The position numbers and the translations under genes were made by a program. This document shows positions 42,865-50,567 of a stretch of DNA of 64,000 bases, piece by piece. The number at the start of each line of letters is the position of its first letter. The first letter of the stretch is position 1. The notes beneath the pieces are model-generated. The model had not been told where the DNA came from and made no database searches. It saw only the letters and a list, made by a program, of their open reading frames with translations. Source of the DNA: Kiritimatiellaeota bacterium B1221 (GTDB lineage: Bacteria > Verrucomicrobiota > Kiritimatiellia > SS1-B-03-39 > UBA6053); assembly GCA_029269125.1 (NCBI GenBank), contig JARHXX010000019.1, positions 1-64,000 of the forward strand, written 5' to 3'.

Positions 42865-43734
42865 TTAGAAATTAATGGGAACCCGAACGGAATGCGTACG
42901 GCCAAATTCCCGAACAATCGCAGGTAATTTGGAGGCGTCATCCAAGAAGGCATAACGGCGCATCCCCTCATCACTGATGGTGGTCATATTCACTTCAATT
43001 GACTCAATTTTTCCGCCTTCGACTACTGGAGTCGGATTGCTCCCTTCATAAATACGCAGTACATTTGACAAACGAACGTAATGATCCCGGTCAAATCTTT
43101 CCAACACTTCCACATTGCTTCCGTTAATATATCGTACCCACACGGAAACATCGAAACCCACCACATTCGGGGCCAATAATCCGGCCCGATATTTTGGGTG
43201 AGCAGGATTCGTTTCAGGCAGTTTGTCAGCCCCATCCCAGTACCCCGAATGAATGTTTGTTTGACCCAGCACATTCTCAAAGGTGTTGGTGGTGTTCACC
43301 ATCGATTTATACAAACCAAAAATGGGACTGATGTTACTGGTGGAGATCGGATCCTGATAAGCAACCCGGTAACTCAGGGCGACGATATCTCCATCCTGTC
43401 CTTCTTCGCGGTCCAGCGAGGGGGCGAAAAACATCAACCACGAGGCGGTAACCCCATTTTCAGTCAGAGGGCCAAAGAACATCCATTCCTGATTGTATTG
43501 GGTTTGGCGCACCACCATGCTTTCCAAATCGGTTTTCAAAATATCGAGTGCCAGGCGGGCATCTCCACTGGAACGAAGCCGCGACGTGCCACTTTCCCAG
43601 GCGTTAATCGTTCCCATGAGCACGGCAAAGAGCATGCCCATGACGATGAGGGTCAGGAAAGAACTTACCAGTACTTCGACCAGGGTAAACCCTTGACGGC
43701 GCTGCACAGAGTTGAATTCGTGGGTATTTTTCAT
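42865..43734 (-). CDS. gspJ: Type II secretion minor pseudopilin GspJ-like
   Basis: 289 residues with a class III leader cut at Gly before FTLVEVLVSSFLTLIVMGML (Glu5 present). The later part holds SSGDARLALDILKTDLESMV, common to GspJ, and FDVSVWVRYINGSNVEVLE. It should form the tip complex with GspI, GspH and GspK. Its start overlaps the gspI stop (ATGA). Somewhat longer than the typical 200 residues. Confidence 0.78.
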   Translation of the reverse strand: MKNTHEFNSVQRRQGFTLVEVLVSSFLTLIVMGMLFAVLMGTINAWESGTSRLRSSGDARLALDILKTDLESMVVRQTQYNQEWMFFGPLTENGVTASWLMFFAPSLDREEGQDGDIVALSYRVAYQDPISTSNISPIFGLYKSMVNTTNTFENVLGQTNIHSGYWDGADKLPETNPAHPKYRAGLLAPNVVGFDVSVWVRYINGSNVEVLERFDRDHYVRLSNVLRIYEGSNPTPVVEGGKIESIEVNMTTISDEGMRRYAFLDDASKLPAIVREFGRTHSVRVPINF

Positions 43735-44375
43735 CGTCTCACCGCAAAGTTAAAAGAGAAAACAGGGTTTGCAGAACCTGCAGGAGGGTTCGTCGTATTC
43801 GAAACTTCATAAAATTCTGCAAATACCACAATGACCGCCGAATCGTAAGCGGGGTAGCCGTTTGAACCGGCCGCATCCGGGTCGGCGGGTAAATTTCCCT
43901 TCCCGTTTTGGATCGTATACGGGTTGGCATCCGATTCGGAGAGTTCAACATAAAACAAACGTCCATCCAATGCATTCATGTCTGCGGCAAGCAAACTATC
44001 TCCTGAGAGCCGCACCCCGGGGACCACCACATAATCTTCACCAATCATGGAAGAGCCTGTTATGTTGGTAAAAGCCCTCAAGGTTCCGTCTGAATTGGTG
44101 TTCTCAGGGTCGGCCCGATAGTGATAAGCATAAAGATGCCCTCCCTGCCTTACCTGATCATAGGCCGTGTCAAAATCCATTTCCGACATCGCACTGTCCA
44201 ATGCGCTGCTTAAAGTAATCGCTTCATCTTTCACCAGGATGGTGTCCGCCGTTTCGATGGAACGGGCAAGCAGCCCGAGGATGGTGGTGATCGCAATGGC
44301 AAAAACCATCATGGCCAACAGAATTTCAGCAAGGGTAAACCCGGCTTTCACTTTGGTTGCGTAATTTCGGTCCAT
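43731..44375 (-). CDS. gspI: Type II secretion minor pseudopilin GspI-like
   Basis: 214 residues. The leader ends KAG before FTLAEILLAMMVFAIAITTI (Glu5 present), followed by ARSIETADTILVKDEAITLS. The globular part is longer than in Proteobacterial GspI (about 120 residues). It overlaps both neighbours by 1-4 bases. The assignment to I rather than another minor pseudopilin rests on the order H-I-J-K. Confidence 0.75.
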   Translation of the reverse strand: MDRNYATKVKAGFTLAEILLAMMVFAIAITTILGLLARSIETADTILVKDEAITLSSALDSAMSEMDFDTAYDQVRQGGHLYAYHYRADPENTNSDGTLRAFTNITGSSMIGEDYVVVPGVRLSGDSLLAADMNALDGRLFYVELSESDANPYTIQNGKGNLPADPDAAGSNGYPAYDSAVIVVFAEFYEVSNTTNPPAGSANPVFSFNFAVRR

Positions 44376-45127
44376 TAACTGTTTCCTTCTTTAATTTGTT
44401 CCCCGGATTGGAAATGCAGCACTTTACCGGAACGAAAGACCACAAAACCTTTCGCCATATCCGCAGGTTCCGCATCACCATCGACATTGATCAACAAGTG
44501 CGCATCCGGTAAAACAATCGCATTGGTCAACACCACCCGGACCCCCGGATTGCGAAAAGTGCCATTGGGCGCAAATTCAAAGTAATACCATTTATTCGGT
44601 CCGGGTGAATGGTTGACGCCATCCTCATTTCCGGACAAATTATAAGCACTTCCCTCACTGTAAGTGTCCGTGTCGGTCACCTTTAAATCGGAGTCATTTA
44701 TACTTGCGGTCCAGAGCTGGAGATTTTCCCCTCCGGATTTCGTACTTAATGCAGGGGTGAAATACACCCCGTCCGGCAAGAATTCCCCCTCCGTGTAAGC
44801 TTTCCATTTTCCGTCATCATCCAGATAGACAATGGTGGCATACCGCAGCATCTTCTGCGGCTCATTCGGTTTATCGATAGTAGAGTTGTCAAAGTTGATC
44901 AGGACCCGCACGGTTTGCTTACGGGTAATTGCGGCCGAGTGGGCGAGTGAAAAGAGACTATCCAAACGGGTGACCCCCGCGTCCAAAGCCCGGGAATCAT
45001 CCGAACTGTTCATGGCGGAAAGAACCACACCGGATAAAATGGAGATGATCATGATCACCACCATCAGCTCGACCAATGTAAAGCCGGATTTTCTTTTATG
45101 GGAATGGGATTTAATGAAGGCTTGCAT
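44375..45127 (-). CDS. gspH: Type II secretion pseudopilin GspH-like
   Basis: 250 residues, first gene of the operon. The leader ends KSG before FTLVELMVVIMIISILSGVV, followed by SLFSLAHSAAITRKQTVRVL, the helix common to GspH. A beta-rich domain follows with YYFEFAPNGTFRNPGVRVVL. No ribosome-binding site precedes the ATG, and a -10-like TATACT ends only 7 bases upstream, which suggests a leaderless mRNA. Start choice: no other Met gives a proper leader. Confidence 0.8.
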   Translation of the reverse strand: MQAFIKSHSHKRKSGFTLVELMVVIMIISILSGVVLSAMNSSDDSRALDAGVTRLDSLFSLAHSAAITRKQTVRVLINFDNSTIDKPNEPQKMLRYATIVYLDDDGKWKAYTEGEFLPDGVYFTPALSTKSGGENLQLWTASINDSDLKVTDTDTYSEGSAYNLSGNEDGVNHSPGPNKWYYFEFAPNGTFRNPGVRVVLTNAIVLPDAHLLINVDGDAEPADMAKGFVVFRSGKVLHFQSGEQIKEGNS

Positions 45128-45134
45128 ATAAGAG

Positions 45135-45163
45135 AGTATACCCCCGGGTTGGTTAAAAGTTCA
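45135..45163 (-). promoter_or_regulatory. Candidate promoter of the gspH-wzt operon
   Basis: Minus strand: -10 TATACT (45135-45140), preceded at 17 bases by a weak -35 TGAACT (45158-45163). RNA would begin at or within a base or two of the gspH ATG. Confidence 0.4.
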
Positions 45164-45240
45164 CCAGGAAAGTGGATTGTTTTATTCCTTACCATGATCC
45201 GCACTCAACGGGCAAGGTTGAAACCGCCTTTCGATCCCAT

Positions 45241-45275
45241 AAAAAAAAGGGGAGGAAGCATCACGCCTCCTCCCC
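45241..45275 (-). terminator. Intrinsic terminator of the small heat-shock operon
   Basis: Minus strand: perfect 8-bp stem GGGGAGGA (45268-45275) with TCCTCCCC (45249-45256), an 11-base loop and a run of eight T's. It lies 19 bases after the second Hsp20 gene. Confidence 0.92.
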
Positions 45276-45293
45276 TGCTGCGGCTCCGCTTCT

Positions 45294-45668
45294 CTAGCTT
45301 GCCGTACGGACCTGAATCCGTTTGGGACGCGCTTCTTCATGGAAGGGAATCCGCAACTGCAAAACGCCCCGCTGTAACAGCGCTTCGATTTTCGCGGTAT
45401 CCATGCGGCGATCCATCCGGAAAGAACGTTCGTACACCCGCACATCCTCTTCGGAACGATTCACTTCGGCCAGAATACTCAACTGACCGTCATGCACCGA
45501 AACCTCGATGTCTTCATCGTTCGCACCCGGCACGTCCATAAGGATACGGACCGCATCGTCATCCTTATACACATCGGTCACAGGGCGAAGATAACTTTTA
45601 TCGACGGTTTTAGCTTTGCTTTCCGTTTGCGTGACTTCGTTTTCAACTGTTTTTTCATCTGTTGTCAT
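45294..45668 (-). CDS. Small heat-shock protein (Hsp20/alpha-crystallin family)
   Basis: 124 residues. A short polar N-terminal arm is followed by the alpha-crystallin domain (about 30-118): VTDVYKDDDAVRILMDVPGA, IEVSVHDGQLSILAEV, YERSFRMDRRMDTAKIEALL and GVLQLRIPFHE. ATP-independent holdase that binds unfolding proteins as large oligomers. The C-terminal I-x-V anchor appears as RIQVRTAS. It is the second of two related genes, 25 bases after the first, and a terminator follows. The two differ enough to be paralogues that may form mixed oligomers. Confidence 0.95.
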   Translation of the reverse strand: MTTDEKTVENEVTQTESKAKTVDKSYLRPVTDVYKDDDAVRILMDVPGANDEDIEVSVHDGQLSILAEVNRSEEDVRVYERSFRMDRRMDTAKIEALLQRGVLQLRIPFHEEARPKRIQVRTAS

Positions 45669-45693
45669 GATATTTGACTCCTTTATGGGTTGT

Positions 45694-46119
45694 TTATTTG
45701 GAATTTACTTCAATTTTGTGAGGTCCCGCCTCTGGGGACCGCTTCATTATCAGATGTAAGACTCCCTGCTTTAAGGTCGCCTCCACTTCCTCTTCACGGA
45801 CCGGCCAGGGAAGTTTCACTTCCTGAACAAATTCACCGTAGGTCCGTTCGTGAAGCAACACCTCATCCTCAGCCTGATGAAGGTCTTCCCGACGCGCCAG
45901 AATGCGCAAACGGTCATTTTCCAACACCAATTCAAGGTCCGTTTCTGCGACCCCGGGCAGATCAAGGGTATACGACGCCTGATCTCCGTCCACCTCTACG
46001 GCTGAGAGCCTGCTTTGTGCCGCATCTGCACCACAGAAAGTCCATCCGGCATTCCGACTCATCCGATCCAATTCTTCTACCAGATCCTGAAAGATCCAGG
46101 GGGTTCTCATGTGTACCAT
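45694..46119 (-). CDS. Small heat-shock protein (Hsp20 family), first of pair
   Basis: 141 residues. N-terminal arm MVHMRTPWIFQDLVEELDRM, then the alpha-crystallin domain (about 40-135) with LDLPGVAETDLELVLENDRL, ERTYGEFVQEVKLPWPV and LKQGVLHLIMKRSPEAG, and the C-terminal anchor KIEV. The ATG at 46119 has a strong AAAGGAG site 7 bases upstream. A close sigma-54 promoter match at 46166-46182 should drive both Hsp20 genes. A heat-shock CIRCE or sigma-32 site was not seen. Confidence 0.95.
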   Translation of the reverse strand: MVHMRTPWIFQDLVEELDRMSRNAGWTFCGADAAQSRLSAVEVDGDQASYTLDLPGVAETDLELVLENDRLRILARREDLHQAEDEVLLHERTYGEFVQEVKLPWPVREEEVEATLKQGVLHLIMKRSPEAGPHKIEVNSK

Positions 46120-46165
46120 TGTTTTTCTCCTTTGTTAGGTTTCATCATTCGAATGCAACTTTGAT

Positions 46166-46182
46166 AGCAACAGGCATGCCAA
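46166..46182 (-). promoter_or_regulatory. Sigma-54 (RpoN) promoter of the hsp20 pair
   Basis: Minus strand: TTGGCATGCCTGTTGCT matches the -24/-12 consensus TGGCACG-N4-TTGCW with one change, and the GG and GC are exactly 10 bases apart. RNA would begin about 46155, giving a 35-base leader with a good ribosome-binding site. An enhancer-binding activator would be needed; its site should lie in the AT-rich stretch to 46350. Confidence 0.78.
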
Positions 46183-46722
46183 CTTTTTATAAAATACATA
46201 TATACATGCTCATCAACATGTTACAAATATATCAAACCGCAAAAAGAAAGAGCCTTTTTGTCTCTATTATAAATACACTTCTCTCAATAGGGTTATTTTG
46301 TCTCACATTAATATTCCCCACCCATCCCCCGGCCAAACACGAAGACCGCTGAAGATTTAGGGTTCAAATTACGCTGCAGTCAGCAGAGCGGATGAACGAG
46401 AGAGCGAAAACATCTGTGTATTTCGCTCCGCTGTGCGGAAATTCCCTTCCGTCATTAAAACGCCACATTTAGATATGGACAGCATACAAAAATGAAGGTT
46501 CAGTTTTGAGCGAGCCATTTTTAAACAGATGCGTGAGGCCCCACGGTTCAAAGTAGCGGGAATTGTTAAGTAAATCGTCATTGACGTAAGCGTAAACTTG
46601 CGTTATCAACTCGAACGTCGTTTTTATCAGGCAGTTTGAAGCGGGTGGGTCCAGGATCCACTCTTTTTCGTCTCCGGGTCCGAACGATACAAACCAGTTT
46701 AAGTCTTTCTATAGGTACAGAT
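46183..46722. other. Intergenic region between hsp20 and nusA
   Basis: About 540 bases. The first 140 are AT-rich and suit an activator-binding region for the sigma-54 promoter. Short hairpins occur (CGTG/CACG near 46530; GTGG/CCAC near 46650-46665 followed by CTCTTTTT, possibly an attenuator before nusA). A 70-codon minus-strand frame at 46369-46581 lacks any motif. The usual rimP gene is not here. Confidence 0.5.
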
Positions 46723-47985
46723 ATGAATTCGGAATTACAGGCAGTCATTGATTTTTATGAACGGGAAAAGGGTATCGATCGCGAAACCCTGATTCAGGCG
46801 TTGGAAAACGCCCTGATGACCGCATCCCGTAAAGGCATGAATGCCCAAGACGAGCTCCGGGTTGAAGTTGACCGCAAAACCCTGCAAGTTCACGCCTTCA
46901 CCCAGGTAAAAGTGGTAGGCGGATTCCCAAACGACGAAACTGAAATTTCATTGCTGGATGCGAAGGCCATCAATCCCGACGTGCAGGTGGGAGATTTTGT
47001 AGAACACAATGTGGACCCGCAAAGCTTTGGCCGTATCGCGGCCCAAACTGCCAAACAAGCCATTCTGCACCACATCCGCAATGCGGAGAAAGGCAAAATT
47101 TATGACGTACACAAGGATCGTGCCGGGGACATTGCCACCGGAACCATTCGTCGTTTTGAACGGAATGATATCTTTGTGGACCTCGGTGTCGGAGAAGGAA
47201 TTCTCCCCCAGCGCGAACGTGTCCCCACTGAAGAATACAACATAAATGATCGTATTCGTTGTTACGTGGTGAGTGTGACCAACCCCCCTTCCGGTCCCCA
47301 GATTCTGCTTTCCCGCAGCCATCCCAACTTCGTCCGTCGCCTGTTTGAACTGGAAGTCGCCGAAATTGCGGAAGGCACCGTGGAAATTCGGGGCATTGCC
47401 CGCGAAGCTGGATTCCGCAGCAAAGTGGCCGTATGGTGCCAGGACCCCAAAGTGGATCCGGTGGGCGCCTGTGTGGGGTTGCGCGGTATCCGGGTAAAAA
47501 ACATTGTGCGTGAACTCGGCGGTGAAAAAATTGATATCGTTCGCTGGAACGACAACATTGAAGCCCTGGTTCGCAACTCTCTGCAGCCCGCAGAATTGAA
47601 CACGGTTGAAATCGATGAAGTGACCCAGACCGTTAAAGTAAAAGTCCATCAGGACCAACTTTCCCTCGCAATCGGCAAAAAAGGGCAGAACGCCCGTTTG
47701 ACCTCCAAGCTGACCGGCTGGAAGATCGACATTAGTCGTGACGAAAGCGCAATGGGCTTTGAAGAACGCGTGGCTATGGCCATTGAAACCTTGGCCAAGA
47801 TCGACGGTATTGGCGAAGAACAGGCATTGGTCCTGGTACAGAATGGTTTCCTGAGCCTCGAAGGCATTATGGCCGCCGAGGTAAGTGATTTAGTGGACGG
47901 CGATAAGATTGATGAGGGCACTGCTGCCAGCATCCGTCGCGCTGCGGAAAAGGCCTACGAAAAGCAATTCGGAAGTAGTGAATAA
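46723..47985 (+). CDS. nusA: Transcription termination/antitermination factor NusA
   Basis: 420 residues from ATG 46723; the frame is open upstream, but MNSELQAVIDFYEREKGIDR is the conserved start. Order: N-terminal RNA-polymerase-binding domain (1-125), S1 domain (KIYDVHKDRAGDIATGTIRR), KH1 and KH2 (RSHPNFVRRLFELEVAEIAE, VGACVGLRGIRVKNIVRELG, LSLAIGKKGQNARLTSKLTG), then a short helix-hairpin-helix (IDGIGEEQALVLVQNG). One C-terminal repeat is present, shorter than the E. coli protein with two acidic repeats. First gene of the nusA-infB-rbfA-truB run; rimP, usually just upstream, is missing. Confidence 0.98.
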   Translation: MNSELQAVIDFYEREKGIDRETLIQALENALMTASRKGMNAQDELRVEVDRKTLQVHAFTQVKVVGGFPNDETEISLLDAKAINPDVQVGDFVEHNVDPQSFGRIAAQTAKQAILHHIRNAEKGKIYDVHKDRAGDIATGTIRRFERNDIFVDLGVGEGILPQRERVPTEEYNINDRIRCYVVSVTNPPSGPQILLSRSHPNFVRRLFELEVAEIAEGTVEIRGIAREAGFRSKVAVWCQDPKVDPVGACVGLRGIRVKNIVRELGGEKIDIVRWNDNIEALVRNSLQPAELNTVEIDEVTQTVKVKVHQDQLSLAIGKKGQNARLTSKLTGWKIDISRDESAMGFEERVAMAIETLAKIDGIGEEQALVLVQNGFLSLEGIMAAEVSDLVDGDKIDEGTAASIRRAAEKAYEKQFGSSE

Positions 47986-47990
47986 AATTT

Positions 47991-50168
47991 ATGAGAGTAT
48001 TTGAACTGGCAAAAAAACTGGAGATTCCAAATAAGGAATTGATTGAACTGATTGAAATGGAAGGCATTGAGGTGCAAAACCATTTCAGTGTCCTGAACGA
48101 CGAACAGGTGAAAATCGTCACCCAAGCCGCCACCGGGGAAGCCCCGGAGTGGACGGAGGACAAGGTGTCTGCACCGGAGACGGTCGCAGAGGAACCCGCC
48201 GCTCCCGAAGAGGAAGCGGTTGTCGCCAAGGAAGCGGACAGCCCTGCGGAACCCGAAGCGGAAGCCGGGCCTGAGCAGGAACCTGAGCCTGAAGAAGAAA
48301 AAGCTCCCAGCAATCAAATTGAAGTATTTGAAAATATTACGATCAAAGAACTTGCAGGGCATTTAGATGTCAAACCCAACGTGCTCATCGCCTCCCTGAT
48401 GAAAACGGGAATCTTTGCGAGTATTACGCAGAGCATTGATAAAAAGATTGCGAAAAAACTAGCTGAAGAGCATGGCTTCACCGTTCTTACTGAAAAGCCG
48501 AAACCCAAGCCCCCTCCTCCCCCGCCAGCACCCGAAAAGCCGGCGGCGGAAGAAAGCAAAGCGGATGCTCCGGTCAAAACCGTAGAGAAGAAGAAGAAAA
48601 CCAAAAAGGCCAAAAAGCCCAAAGCGAAAAAAGGGGAGGCCAAAGTAGCCGGCAGTCAAACCCGTCCGCCTGTCGTCACCTTTATGGGTCATGTTGACCA
48701 TGGCAAAACTTCACTTTTGGATAAAATCCGCAAGTCCAATGTCGTTCGCGGTGAAGCGGGAGGCATTACCCAGCATATCGGAGCATACACCGTTGATGTG
48801 AACGGGCAGGAAATCACTTTTCTGGATACCCCGGGACATGCCGCATTTACGTCTATGCGTTCCCGCGGAGCCGACCTCACCGACATTGTGGTGATCGTGG
48901 TTTCTGCCGATGAAGGATTTAAGCCCCAAACCGAGGAAGCCATCAAGCACGCGTTGGCGGCAGATGTCACCCTCATGGTTGCGGTAAATAAAATCGATTT
49001 GCCCAACGCCAATGTGGATCGTGTTTACACCGACATGCAGAAAGCCGAGCTCACCCCCGAAGAATGGGGGGGCGAAATTGTCGCAGTTCCCGTAAGCGCG
49101 GAAACCGGCGAAGGCTTAGACACCTTGTTGGAAATGATCTTGCTCCAGGCTGAAATTTTGGAACTCGAAGCGGAACCTTCCGTAAAAGCGGCGGGATATG
49201 TAATTGAGTCCCAACTCGAAAAAGGCATGGGCGCAACTGCCAGCGTCCTGGTCACCGAAGGAACCCTCAAAGCGGGCGACGTCGTCCTCTGCGGAGAAAC
49301 CTACGGCAAGATGAAAGCCTTGATCTCCCCCAATGGCGGACGGGTCAAAGAAGCCCCGCCCTCCCACGCGGTTAAACTGATGGGACTGGGTGATGTGCCT
49401 AGCCCCGGAGAGCGTTTTGAAGTCGTCGCGAACGAAAAAGAAGCCCGTGCCCGCAGCGAGGAAGCCAAAGCCGAAAACCGGATGAAAGAATTACAGGGAC
49501 CCGAACGCGGTGCCTCTCTGGACGATCTCTTTGCCCAGGCCGGATTGGACGATGTGGAGGAACTCGCCGTATTACTGAAATGTGATGTGAAAGGCAGTCT
49601 GGAAGCGATCGTCCAGTCTCTTGAAGAAATCAAGAGCGAAAAGGTGCGCCTCAAGTTTGTCAACAAAGGCATCGGCCCCATCAATGAAAATGATGTACTG
49701 ATGGCTTCCGCCTCCAACGCGATTATCATTGGCTTCAATGTCGCCAAAGAAAATGCCGGAGTGAAAGCCGCCAAACGTGACGGCGTGGAAATCCGTCTCT
49801 ACGATATTATCTACGAACTGATCGACGAAGTGCGTGCCGCCATGCTGGGTCTCTTGCAACCGGTTCAACACGAAAAAGTCGTGGCCACCGCCGAAATTCG
49901 CGCCATGTTCAAACTGCGCAAAAAAGGAAATGTGGCGGGTTGTATTGTTACCAACGGCCGCATTCGCGCCAATGCCCGTGCCCGGGTTCTCCGCGGTAAA
50001 GACATCATTTATCAGGGTGCCATCTCGACCCTTAAACGCTTCCAGGACGAAGTCAAAGAAGTGGGCAATGGACAGGAGTGCGGTATCAAACTACAAAACT
50101 TTGATAACTTTGAAGTTGGTGACGTGGTTGAAGTCTACGTAACCGAAGACAAAGCCCAGGCCCTGTAA
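47991..50168 (+). CDS. infB: Translation initiation factor IF-2
   Basis: 725 residues. An IF2 N-terminal module ([20 protein letters not shown]) is followed by an acidic Pro/Glu linker, a second IF2_N-like module ([20 protein letters not shown]) and a Lys-rich stretch. The GTPase starts about 225, with G1 [10 protein letters not shown]3 DTPGH, G4 NKID, then domains II-IV; domain IV ends [20 protein letters not shown] and [20 protein letters not shown]. It positions fMet-tRNA on the 30S subunit. It lies 5 bases after nusA and 6 before rbfA, so the three are co-transcribed. Confidence 0.98.
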   Translation: MRVFELAKKLEIPNKELIELIEMEGIEVQNHFSVLNDEQVKIVTQAATGEAPEWTEDKVSAPETVAEEPAAPEEEAVVAKEADSPAEPEAEAGPEQEPEPEEEKAPSNQIEVFENITIKELAGHLDVKPNVLIASLMKTGIFASITQSIDKKIAKKLAEEHGFTVLTEKPKPKPPPPPPAPEKPAAEESKADAPVKTVEKKKKTKKAKKPKAKKGEAKVAGSQTRPPVVTFMGHVDHGKTSLLDKIRKSNVVRGEAGGITQHIGAYTVDVNGQEITFLDTPGHAAFTSMRSRGADLTDIVVIVVSADEGFKPQTEEAIKHALAADVTLMVAVNKIDLPNANVDRVYTDMQKAELTPEEWGGEIVAVPVSAETGEGLDTLLEMILLQAEILELEAEPSVKAAGYVIESQLEKGMGATASVLVTEGTLKAGDVVLCGETYGKMKALISPNGGRVKEAPPSHAVKLMGLGDVPSPGERFEVVANEKEARARSEEAKAENRMKELQGPERGASLDDLFAQAGLDDVEELAVLLKCDVKGSLEAIVQSLEEIKSEKVRLKFVNKGIGPINENDVLMASASNAIIIGFNVAKENAGVKAAKRDGVEIRLYDIIYELIDEVRAAMLGLLQPVQHEKVVATAEIRAMFKLRKKGNVAGCIVTNGRIRANARARVLRGKDIIYQGAISTLKRFQDEVKEVGNGQECGIKLQNFDNFEVGDVVEVYVTEDKAQAL

Positions 50169-50174
50169 TCCGCC

Positions 50175-50567
50175 ATGACCAGTAAACGTGTAGATCGGGT
50201 CAATGAGCTGTTGCGCCACGAAATTGCGAATGGGTTGTACTCCCTGCAAATCTCGCAATCACTGAACCTTGCCCGGGTCACCATTTCCGCGGTCGAGTGC
50301 ACCCCTGACCTGCGCAAAGCCAAGGTGATGGTTTCCGTACTTGAAGACGATGAACTGAAAACCCAGTCGAATGAAGTGGTGAAGGCCCTCAACCGGAACC
50401 GGCATGACTTTCAAAAACTGATTGCCACGAATATCGTGCTGAAATATACCCCGCATCTCCAATTCATGGCGGATCACGGACAGGAACATGCCGACCGGAT
50501 CTATCAGATTCTAGACAACTTGCCTCCCATGGCCGAGGACACGCCCGATGAGTCCGCGGAGGGGTAG
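50175..50567 (+). CDS. rbfA: 30S ribosome-binding factor RbfA
   Basis: 130 residues with the KH-type fold: RVDRVNELLRHEIANGLYSL, ARVTISAVECTPDLRKAKVM, VSVL and YTPHLQFMADHGQEHADRIY. It assists 16S rRNA 5'-end maturation. The last 20 bases overlap the truB-ribF start, so the two are translationally coupled. Length and order are usual. Confidence 0.96.
   Translation: MTSKRVDRVNELLRHEIANGLYSLQISQSLNLARVTISAVECTPDLRKAKVMVSVLEDDELKTQSNEVVKALNRNRHDFQKLIATNIVLKYTPHLQFMADHGQEHADRIYQILDNLPPMAEDTPDESAEG

Noticed and set aside
45690-46352. 220-codon plus-strand frame
   Set aside because: It is the shadow of the Hsp20 gene on the opposite strand.
46369-46581. 70-codon minus-strand frame before nusA
   Set aside because: No motif, weak start, composition unlike neighbouring genes.
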